A DNA stretch of 64,000 nucleotides from Antitrichia curtipendula (taxonomy: Eukaryota; Streptophyta; Bryopsida; Hypnales; Leucodontaceae): positions 18,290,001-18,354,000 of the forward strand of contig OX579635.1 in assembly GCA_951230915.1 (NCBI GenBank), in the 5' to 3' direction. Both the position numbers and the translations under genes were made by a program. Numbering within the stretch: position 1 is the stretch's first letter; each line of letters begins with the position of its first letter. The notes below the pieces were generated by a model. It was given only the letters and a program-made list of their open reading frames with translations. It ran no database searches and was not told the DNA's origin. Shown here in pieces: positions 56,428 to 64,000 of this stretch.

Positions 56428-58335
56428 TCATTTGCGGGGCTTCTTTGTCGATGGTCCGGCCCTAAGATTCGCTGGAGTGGACTTCCGGGCAGTTACCTTT
56501 GCTGGAGTCCTCTTCGTTGCCGACCGAGTCCGGATTTGAGGCGGATCAGAATCCGTCCCTTCCGATTGGGAGTGAGACTCCGCAGATTCCTCTTCCGTCT
56601 CATCGATCTCCAGCGGCTCCTCGATCCTCGTGTGTCGCTGCCGTGTCGTCTTTGTCTCCGTCAAATTAATGACGGTGTTGCCCGGATTCGCTGGTGGTGG
56701 AGTGTTCTGCATATGCATAAACCTGTCCGGATCGGTCCGGGCAGGATTCCGGACACTTGCTGCTGCTATGGCCTCAGCTTCTGTCTCCGTCAGCTGGAGA
56801 GGCGGAAATAGGTTTACCGCCACCTGTCTTCCGGCTGTCCCCTCCTGGACGGTGGTCTGTGTGCTTGCTTCCTTCGGCGTTTTAACCTCCGGATAAGTGA
56901 CCACGTGAGTCGGGATTTCCGGATTCCTCTTTCCCGTTGAAGTTTCGGCTCTATGGGTTTCTTGGAACTCTCCTCCCGGAAGATCAGCGAACATTGCTTG
57001 GTCAAGCAGGTTCGGGTCGAGGCTTCCAATCAGCTGTCGCATCTCCTTCAGCACCCCCTCCATCCGGGCCTCGAAATCCGTCAGGATGAGCACGACCTTC
57101 GTTCCGGTAATGTGGCCTTGGGCCACCATCTGTGAGTTCCAGAGTTGGGCCCTCGAGATGGTGCTGGCCGGAAGGTCGATCAGTTCTCCCAGCTTCCGTA
57201 CTAGAGCCATCGCTTCCGTGGACTTCCGGTTTGCGATGTGCATCTCCCGTTCCGACCACTGGTGCTGGCTCCGGAACTGATCCCGTTCCTCCTGAAGACT
57301 CCGGATCTGATCGTACAGAACCTTGACGTCTTCCGGATTCGGTCTTCGTGCGATGGCGGCCAAGATCTCTCTCTCGTCCTTCACTCCTAACGAATGGCAA
57401 ACGTCTTGGAGTACTGCTGCCATCCGGTCGTTCACCGTCCTCGTCGTTCGCAGCCAATGTATGGCGTTCTCGACTGGATCCACCTCCTCGTGTGGGCTTT
57501 CCGGCTGGACGGAACCTTCCGCCACTTGTTTCCCTCGCACTGTCCGGTCGGTGGACTTCCGCCTACTGGTTCCGGCCTTCTCCGGAGTGGTCTGTGTTTC
57601 CTCCGGAACGTCCTCCTCCTCAGATTCCGGCTCCTCCGGCTGCGGTTCCGGTCTCAGCCCGTACTTGAGGAGATTTTCCCCTTTCTTGTACATAAGCTGC
57701 TCCGGCTCGCTCAGGGTTTCCATCCGGTGGTACAAGTGGAACAAGTACGGGCTAATGTAACTGGTCTTCCGTCCTGAAATCCCATTCGCTAACTTATCCA
57801 CAATCGTGTGAATAAGTCCGCCCCAATTTACGGGTCTTGGGGGCGGATTAACCCTGTTTCCTAAAGCCCCCAAAATGGTGTTGGCCACCGTGGTGGTCAC
57901 CCGGCTAGGCTTTTCCGGATACAGGATGGGGATCAGGAACTCTAAGAGTTGCTGATCCCGGGCATACACGCAATCCGTCGCTGCAAACCCCTCTTTTGGG
58001 TCGGCGGAGTTCCGGAATCTTTCTGCCGCAAACTTCTCCGTCCGGCCGGCCCATCCATGCCCCCGGTTCAGTGCAAAGTACGTTCCGGCCCAGAGCTCTT
58101 GTGTCCACGCTCTCGGGCGGCCCCTCACCGTCAACTCATACTGATTGGGAACTCCGTAAAGGAGTTCTTCAATCATTCCTTCACTCTTCAAGTCCCATGG
58201 GCGGTGTAAGAATCCGACACAGCCCATGGTCTCTAAATCCTCTTGCAACTCTCTATGGCGATCCGTATCGAACGGAATCACCGGGCTGACAGTCCGTGCG
58301 GTCACCGCCAGTCTACGGGCTCGAGTTTCCGTCAT
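56428..58335 (-). CDS. Uncharacterised 635-residue protein, gag-like in layout
   Basis: The start is ATG at 58335 (MTETRARRLAVTARTVSPV); open codons continue a few triplets upstream without another ATG, then meet TAG. Residues 20-225 form a folded-looking domain (WAGTYFALNRGHGWAG, VNWGGLIHTIVDKL, SYISPYLFHLYHRMETL), whose layout recalls the putative plant transposon/gag-type domain proteins. An acidic low-complexity linker (EEPESEEEDVPEE) follows. A coiled coil comes next, near 335-400 (LYDQIRSLQEERDQF). The Pro/Thr-rich tail ends in TKKPRK, a possible nuclear signal. No zinc knuckle, protease or polymerase is seen. The frame is open and uses many TCC/CCG/CGG codons unlike neighbouring genes. 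Gag of a non-autonomous element is my best guess, at low certainty. Confidence 0.6.
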   Translation of the reverse strand: MTETRARRLAVTARTVSPVIPFDTDRHRELQEDLETMGCVGFLHRPWDLKSEGMIEELLYGVPNQYELTVRGRPRAWTQELWAGTYFALNRGHGWAGRTEKFAAERFRNSADPKEGFAATDCVYARDQQLLEFLIPILYPEKPSRVTTTVANTILGALGNRVNPPPRPVNWGGLIHTIVDKLANGISGRKTSYISPYLFHLYHRMETLSEPEQLMYKKGENLLKYGLRPEPQPEEPESEEEDVPEETQTTPEKAGTSRRKSTDRTVRGKQVAEGSVQPESPHEEVDPVENAIHWLRTTRTVNDRMAAVLQDVCHSLGVKDEREILAAIARRPNPEDVKVLYDQIRSLQEERDQFRSQHQWSEREMHIANRKSTEAMALVRKLGELIDLPASTISRAQLWNSQMVAQGHITGTKVVLILTDFEARMEGVLKEMRQLIGSLDPNLLDQAMFADLPGGEFQETHRAETSTGKRNPEIPTHVVTYPEVKTPKEASTQTTVQEGTAGRQVAVNLFPPLQLTETEAEAIAAASVRNPARTDPDRFMHMQNTPPPANPGNTVINLTETKTTRQRHTRIEEPLEIDETEEESAESHSQSEGTDSDPPQIRTRSATKRTPAKVTARKSTPANLRAGPSTKKPRK

Positions 58336-58471
58336 CCTGTCGATCTTCCGGAGTTGCACCGACCTTACTTCCGCTTCCTACCCCGATCCTATCTCACCAC
58401 TCTTTCTCTCACTAAACGTACTCGCGAAAATGCCGCAGAGAAAAGAGACCGAATGAGAATGGCGGCGGGGT

Positions 58472-58478
58472 TTATATA
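58472..58478 (-). promoter_or_regulatory. TATA box of the antisense gene
   Basis: The minus strand reads GCCGCTATATAAACCCCGCC. The box lies about 137 bp before the ATG at 58335, giving a leader of roughly 105 nt. Confidence 0.55.
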
Positions 58479-59527
58479 GCGGCACAAAATCCTAAGTTCC
58501 CGAACCGGTGGAGTTCCCGTAAGTTCCCTAGCCGGAACCCCTACGATCCGGAACTTCCGACTATCCGGCTACTGGTTCCGGAACACTGTTTTAACCTAAT
58601 TAGAGTTTTAACTTTCCTACGAAAGAGATCTTTTCTAATGTAGGTTTCTAGTGTCTAAACTTCTATACTTATGCAAAAATTTCAAAGTTCTTCTCCTATA
58701 TATTTCTATTTTATGTATTAAGTTTAGTTTCCGGACGTTCCGTAACGTTACAACCTCCAGGAGGAGTTGGATGAGTTGACGGCTCGACTTTCGGTGGAGC
58801 AGAAACAGCAGCTTCTCCAAGTCAGGGAAGATCTCCAACGCGTCTCTCCCGCGAAAGGCACAAAGGCGTCAATGGAGGTCACAATTCGAGGATCGCGGGA
58901 GACGCTGCAGAAACTATTGTCCCTCCGACCAAAGTCCGCCGTTGCTACGGTTGAGAGCGTGAGCAAGCTAACATTCGTGCAGATCGCCGTGGACAACTTG
59001 CAGTCGGAACTTGGTCCCCCGACCGAAGGAGAGCTTGCCGCTGCGTTATATGCTTGGTCGATGGAGAAGAAACTGGCTCTCAGGAACTCCCAGGACAACC
59101 CGATTGACCTCGACGAGGAGGACGAGGAGGAACTGGAGAATCGGCTGGCAACCAAAGCACAATATAGGCAGGATTACAGTGTCTTTGTGAATGCCAAAGC
59201 TGAGAAAGGAAAGGGCGGATCCTTGGACACGGGGGCCGATGGGAGCACTGGCGCGGTGGCTCAAGATGAGAAGCTGTCGAAGGCGGACGTAAAGGTCGAG
59301 GTCGGCGCCGATTATTTCAAGAGGGTTTCGGAACGGGCAAAGATGAACCAGTCGGGGATGCTTACCATGTACACCGAGACCATCCAGACCCTCAAAAAGG
59401 CCAATGAGGAGAAAGACCTTATCATGAAAATGACGATGGAGCAAGCTGAGAAGAGGAGTCGGGAAGAGGAGGAGAAGAAGGCCAGACGGAAGGCCAAGAA
59501 GTTGGAGAAGGAGAAGGAGCGCCAGGA

Positions 59528-59542
59528 GGAGAGAGAGAGAGA
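59528..59542 (+). other. GA-repeat frameshift site
   Basis: The coding frame before the GAGAGAGAGAGAGA tract runs into a stop at about 59600. The phase that continues (KDKKYEADRFAQMHF) is open until the next splice site. A length change in this tract is therefore the likely cause. Confidence 0.65.
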
Positions 59543-61008
59543 CAGGAGGAGAAGGACAAGAAGTATGAAGCAGATCGTTTCGCTCAAATGCATTTCATGA
59601 AGAACATGCAGGAACAGTTCGCAGCTTCACAGTTGGCTCGGACAAAGGGTCTTGCACCGGCCGTGGCGACTCCGACCCCCCCAAGCGAAGTCCAGAACGT
59701 CTCCGGCGTCTCCACGACGAACTCGGCGTCCGCCACTCAGACTGCAGCCTCGGGCCTTCGAATGCTAGGGTCCGTGGAGCCTGCAAATATCTCGGTGAGT
59801 CTCGCTTGCGACCCAGAATTCGATGACCTCGCCCTCAGTCAATTTCCGTTTGTGAATGTCGTGCATCATCCGAGCATCCACGATGATGACCCTTATGCCC
59901 TGGACGTTGACTTGGGAGATGTGGAGGTCACCTTCGCTAACCTCACGCAGCAATATGCTCCATTGCAGGCCGAAGGCGTTCCGCCGCAGCCCATGGTGAA
60001 TCTAGAGGATCCCGCCCCGATCGACACTCCGGCCAAGGGTGTCGACGCTCCAACGGTGGGTAACCCCTCCACATAGCTCCCATCTTTGCAGTCGGTTGTT
60101 TGGGTGTGGACGCTATATGAGAGCGTTACCTGGGCGGCCGGGTCAGTCGAAGGTTGTCCCGACGGGGTTGAAGAGCCCAACGCCCATAGATGTAGGGGCT
60201 CTCGTCTTTCTTAGGATATTTGTGTCTGTTGGGCATAGACGTGGGCCGTAGGTTGCACGAACAATTTTGAACACAATTTTGACTCCGCGTGAAAAAAATT
60301 GTATGCATTCCTTGAGATTTTAGTTTGTAAAATAATGTATATATATTTGTAATATATCCGTTCCGATTCCTGTAAAAACGTCTACCTCGTTCCGGTGAAT
60401 GCCTACTCCACACTTTGTATATCCTCGTGCAAGTGGTTTACGATTCTTGTGCATTCTAGTTACGCGCTTCTCATTCTGCATTCAGGGTGACAAAGCTTTA
60501 GTGGTGGATGACAACTCTCCGGTGCCTCTGCCTGTTCCGGATGCACAACCCTGTCCATCAAATTCAACTCCTCGACAACAGAGAAAGGAAGTCGGCCTTT
60601 CATTCCACTTGGAAGTCGGAACTCCCTCCCCGGCCGTGGTCGTCTCTCCTGTCAAACTGGATGTGGCCCCCGTTGACGTTGTGAAGGTGGTCGCTGACGT
60701 CCTCGAGCCCCGCGCTGCAAACGTGCCCGTGGTCCATCCTATCGCCCCCCCCGCTCCCACCGTTGTAAGGAAGGTGCGGCTCGATTTCTCGCTCTCTCCC
60801 TAGTTAGCGCTTGCGTGGACGGTTCGCAGGATTCGGACATTGATATCCTTCTAAAAATCAAAATAGGGTCAAATGTTACAGAGTAGGGGGATTCAGGTCT
60901 TTGTATTCACACGGCACGCCCTTGGGTTGGGAGAGTCTCCTCTGTATTGTTGTGGACCGGTCCATTATTAAAAAATTAGACTTTGAGCAAGAGGTTTCGC
61001 GTACGCAG

Positions 61009-61991
61009 GCTCAGTCAGCGGAGCCCGGGACTCCTGCTTCCACTGGGTTGCCCTTCTTCAGTTACTTCTTGATCCTGGAGTTAGAGGGGGTCCTGGGGCA
61101 AATCGAGAACGTCGGGCACATCCTGCCCAATACGATGCCCACGGTAGATGTTCCTGTGGTAGACGTGCCCTCAGAGGAGGAATACGACTTTAGGAGGCAA
61201 CACGTCTTCGGGCAGTACACCCTCCACTGTCGTCCGGACGTGCGTAATTTCCTAAAGGGCGCGGCCAAGAGGTTCCGCTTGTTCGTCTGGACTAGGCTGC
61301 CATCCGAAATCGCCAAACGCATTGTCGGGTTCCTCTTCCGCGGCATAACGTGCACGACCATGATCGTCCTCGCGTTGGAAGACTGCCTTTGCATCGTCGA
61401 GAGGCGTCCGGCTAGGTTTTGCACGTGCAACCCCCCCCCCCCGACCTTCTCGAATGTCCCTGTTGAGCACACCCGGCCAGCCCCTACTGTGACCCTGAAC
61501 TCCAAGTGAACACTTACGTCCAGTTCCCTAACCATCCGGAGGGGCAGCTGCGGTTGAAGGTGCTGCACAAGGTTGTCTGGGGCGGGGACAGGTTCAGATC
61601 GAATCAATACAGGGCCAATTCCTCGAACACCCTCCTCATTGATTCCTCCCCCGAGAGCAGCATCCTGAATCCCGTGCACAACGCCATCTTCCCCCTGCCG
61701 TATGTGGGTAGCGAGTACCATTCCATCACTACGTCCTTGCGCCCATACCTGTCCGGCCTGCTGCTGTCGGGTCTTAGCGTGTCGCAATACGTGTCGCAAA
61801 ACCCGTTCTTTGGGAGCCTTGTGGTACCCCTCAGACAAACGGCCTTGGAACTCAAAGTCCGGGCTTGTGCTCCTTGGCAGGACCGTTCCCTGTTGCTAGA
61901 TTATCCCGACTTCGTCGGCGTGTATACGATGGACGGAAACAATTATTTCACTACGCGAAGGGCCCGACAGAATGGAAAATTGAAAAGTTGA
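61009..61991 (+). pseudogene. FCP1/HAD-like phosphatase domain exon, catalytic residues replaced
   Basis: The exon follows the acceptor GTACGCAG. The expected motif I (D-x-D-G-[TV]) reads FLILELEGVL, with Glu in place of both aspartates. The RPDVRNFL, FRLFVWT and PSEIAKRI segments match the FCP1 homology domain around motif II. After the C12 run the second half reads LKVLHKVVW and NTLLIDSSPESSILNP, then AIFPLPY, LRPYLSGL and YVSQNPF, as in plant FCP1-type proteins. The usual Asp-Asp of the last motif is Asp-Ser. With three acidic positions altered, phosphatase activity is unlikely, so this is a pseudophosphatase or its relic. Frameshift and TGA breaks lie at 61431-61466. Confidence 0.72.
61431..61442 (+). 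other. C12 homopolymer at a frame break
   Basis: Twelve C bases separate the two halves of the FCP1-like domain, which lie in different phases. A one- or two-base length error here would restore one phase, leaving only the TGA at 61464. Confidence 0.6.
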
Positions 61992-62024
61992 TGCATGGGC
62001 ATGTATTTTTTTGATTGTGCAGGG

Positions 62025-63490
62025 CCGCCTTCGCGTTCGAGCTCCCGAGGGGTGCGCCGACGCCGATTCGCCACGATCCACCTGGCGCACGAAGCGACAA
62101 CGGGCCCGGATGACAGAAGGAGTGGGCTCCTTCGAGGGATGCGTGGCTCCCGAAGGAGCGGGCGCAGACGTCACGTCCACTCGAACGTGAAATCTCCCGT
62201 CATCCACGTTGGCAAGGACATGCATTCTTCAAGGTGGATTGTCAGCTACCATGGATGGATGGCTAGTTTGAGGTACGCAGGCAGCGACGGACCACTCCTA
62301 TACGGGAATTAGATTCCTCCATCGGATAGTCAATCGCTCTCTATTTCCACTGTTTCGCATGTAATAGTTTTGGGTAGTGTCGGGTCATCCACAAGTCCGT
62401 GATTCTGTTGGGTAAGGACCTCACCGATGGCTACCCTGTACAGGTTTTTACGTACTCCAATCAGATACGCAGAACCGGACTCCTCTCAAAGTAACCAACG
62501 GGACGATTGAGCAAGTGTGTCTCGACATGGAAATGTCCGTCACACAGATTCAGAAGGGGCGCTCTGAACCGTGGGCGGATAAGAATCCGCAATTCATTTG
62601 CGGAGGACATGATGGAAAGTCTCCGCACGCTTCTGCCTTCCACTCCAGGGCGACCACTTCAGTCTCTTGGGAACTAGCTTTACACCGGCTCTCTTCTACC
62701 TTCCACTTTAAGAATACACTTTTTTTTTTTTGAAAAATAGCTTTGGTCATTGATTGTCGTTTACACTAGTGATGACACTTGGACGACTCCGTCGTACATA
62801 GAATGAAATATAGAATTGAGAACCAAGTATAGAGGAAATTTAGGAATGTTAATGACTGGGATTCATGAACATCGGCTCATTAGGATTCACAAAGAAGAAT
62901 TCATAAACTATATACTCATGTGCATTCCCTTATTCAATATTAATATCCCTTATTCAATATTAATAGACATGCGTACCCCCACATTGTTCAAACATTAGTC
63001 GTAAGTATACAACGTCGCCGCCCTAATTATAGCATACTGTCCCCCTCCCTCGATGAGAAGATGCAGTGCTCTTGCAATGAAGAAGAATGATCTACGGATC
63101 ACCATTTCATCAACGCCAGCAAGCTTTTACTTGCCAACCATGACGTGGGCAGTTCTTTGCAGGGCACTTTGGGAACCTTGATCAATTGTTCGTCAATCGC
63201 ATTTTCGCTCAATGTTTACGCCCCCCCCTTGCCGGACGGATCATTGTTGAACTTGTGTGTGCGGAGCAGAAGCGAGAACGATGGTACTAGCCCATCATGT
63301 GTTCGGTCAGGAGTATTCATAGGGGATGTCGGGCTCCTCTCTGGATTGGGCTGATGCATGTGGTCTCAATCCAGGGACGCACTACTGGGTAGGGTGCTTT
63401 TGACATTCACAAGTCTTCTAGATACAACGAGGGGAGATGTTTTCATGTGAGTTCTCTTCCAGCAACTCAAATTCTACGATGCAAGCAGCG
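62025..63490. other. Mixed-composition stretch, no firm gene
   Basis: An acceptor-like TTGTGCAG ends at 62024 and is followed by about 55 open codons (GRLRVRAPEGCADADSP), which could be another exon. A diverged TTCAGA...GCGCTCTGAAC palindrome lies near 62550. From 62.7 kb the DNA is AT-rich and nothing is supported. Confidence 0.3.
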
Positions 63491-63876
63491 TCTATCCCTC
63501 ACCCTCCTCCACACATCTTGCGTTTGTGTCGGCATGGGCCGGAACCGGTCTACTAACATTGGGACTGAAGTTGGAGGGGAAAGTGTTTCTACCTATGCAC
63601 TTACTGGATGCCCATAATAGAAGCCCTGGGATAGCAGTGGATCTTTCATATACTCCTTGGCACATTCCTCGCAAAATGGTGGATGGTATCGTGCAAGGGA
63701 TTGTGCACTGTTGGATATGAATGACCCCACTTCCACTCGAGGGCTTTTGTTATGAGCAGCCAATAGGTACTCAAATAGAAACATTCTTTGCACTACCTCA
63801 CGTCCCAGCATTAATCGACCGGTTCTAGTTCCAACCCTCATAAACAAAGGATGTGGGGAGGGAGGAGGAGGGATAG
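63491..63876. repeat. Inverted duplication of coding-like sequence
   Basis: The left arm (about 63491-63645, plus strand) and right arm (about 63876-63735, minus strand) are around 70 percent similar by eye. Both translate in the same phase to related peptides: LLDAHNRSPGIAVDL on plus and LLAAHNKSPRVEVGS on minus, each preceded by GLKLEGKVFLPMH or LGREVVQRMFLFEY. The spacer of about 90 bp is open on both strands. The parent gene is unknown. Transcripts across it would form an imperfect hairpin. Confidence 0.6.
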
Positions 63877-64000
63877 TCGCCGCACACGTCATGTAATTTT
63901 GAACCGCTGGATGAGAATTTGCATGAGAACGCGCCTCCTCCATCCACCGAGTAGCTCCTTGAATGTTGGAGGCACCCTGTTTAGTGATGGGTTCCTAGAT

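Larger units (their letters stand above)
55310..58760. mobile_element. TCCGG-rich 3.45-kb block within the host gene, likely insertion
   Basis: Between the donor-like AAG/GTGAAC (55309/55310) and the acceptor-like CCTCCAG (58754-58760) the text is dominated by TCCGG and CCGGA words, in coding and non-coding parts alike; both flanks lack this. The block carries one antisense gene (56428-58335) with its own TATA box. No long terminal repeats or target duplication could be identified by eye. It may be a non-autonomous retroelement, another transposon, or a genuine long intron with a nested gene. A GTAAGT donor at 55351 is an alternative left border, but its phase does not fit the acceptor. Confidence 0.45.
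53281..61991 (+). pseudogene. Broken multi-exon gene ending in an FCP1/HAD-like phosphatase domain
   Basis: Proposed exons are 53281-53381, 54154-55309, 58761-60055, 60486-60764 and 61009-61991. All junctions are GT-AG with matching phases (phase 2 for the first, phase 0 for the rest). The order is: a basic start (MCKQIKSQKK); a conserved-looking block (MESFLMTKPPFTGYITRM) of about 150 residues; a Pro/Thr/Ala-rich linker with KKPVRKRK; a long charged coiled coil (RREEEEK-like, about 59380-59600); an acidic linker; and the FCP1-like domain. Breaks are TGA at 54620 and 55091, a slip in the GA repeat at 59528-59542, a slip in the C12 run at 61431-61442, and TGA at 61464. It is either a decayed gene or one damaged by sequencing errors. 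I do not recognise the N-terminal part. Confidence 0.6.

Noticed and set aside
55351..58760. GTAAGT at 55351 as the donor of the long intron
   Set aside because: It would require reading through another TGA (55322) and gives phase 2 against a phase 0 acceptor; the GTGAAC donor at 55310 fits better.
54620..61466. Selenocysteine or readthrough recoding of the TGA codons
   Set aside because: The gene also has two frameshifts and no sign of a dedicated recoding element; decay or sequencing error is simpler.

Overview
The window looks like nuclear DNA from a eukaryote, most likely a member of the green plant lineage; a charophyte-like alga is my best guess, by inference only. The reasons are long AT-rich gene-poor stretches, GT-AG introns, TATA boxes of the TTATATAA type, an intronless histone H4 gene, and many classes of DNA transposon. 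No bacterial operons, rRNA, tRNA or CRISPR arrays were seen. A run of 200 N bases (31524-31723) marks a scaffold gap.

Layout. 1-2.2 kb holds foldback repeats. 2.24-7.27 kb is a piggyBac element that looks intact: TTAA target duplications, CCCTAGA-type terminal repeats and a 975-residue DDD transposase. 7.3-29 kb is AT-rich and holds only repeats and relics: short inverted-repeat elements of several types, a dead Tc1/mariner-like element with long inverted arms, a gene relic, and non-autonomous TTAA and 8-bp-duplication elements. 29-35 kb carries two head-out, tail-in copies of a very divergent histone H4 on about 1.85-kb inverted arms around the gap. 35.6-38.8 kb is a three-exon minus-strand gene of the DUF7869-like type. 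39.5-40.2 kb is a 111-bp tandem repeat. 42.9-43.5 kb is an array of perfect palindromes containing GCGGCCGC. 43.7-44.3 kb is a small minus-strand gene whose TATA box touches the end of a transposon. 44.4-47.4 kb is a three-level nest of transposons that can be dated by order. 47.4-52.5 kb is AT-rich with relics. 53.3-62.0 kb is a broken multi-exon gene ending in an FCP1/HAD-type phosphatase domain whose catalytic aspartates are replaced. One of its apparent introns holds a 3.4-kb TCCGG-rich block with an antisense 635-residue gene. 63.5-63.9 kb is an inverted duplication of coding-like sequence.

How the parts relate. The piggyBac element at 2.2 kb is the only intact transposase source seen. 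Several TTAA-flanked non-autonomous elements share its terminal-repeat core (AAGGACCAA), so it or a relative could have mobilised them. The same short palindrome (TTCAGAGCGG and its mirror) recurs beside the DUF7869-like gene, beside the 43.7-kb gene and inside intron 1 of the 53-62-kb gene. The most notable protein is the histone H4 variant, which lacks lysine 20 and differs from canonical H4 at about 14 positions. All functional statements rest on motif recognition by eye; no alignments or searches were run.
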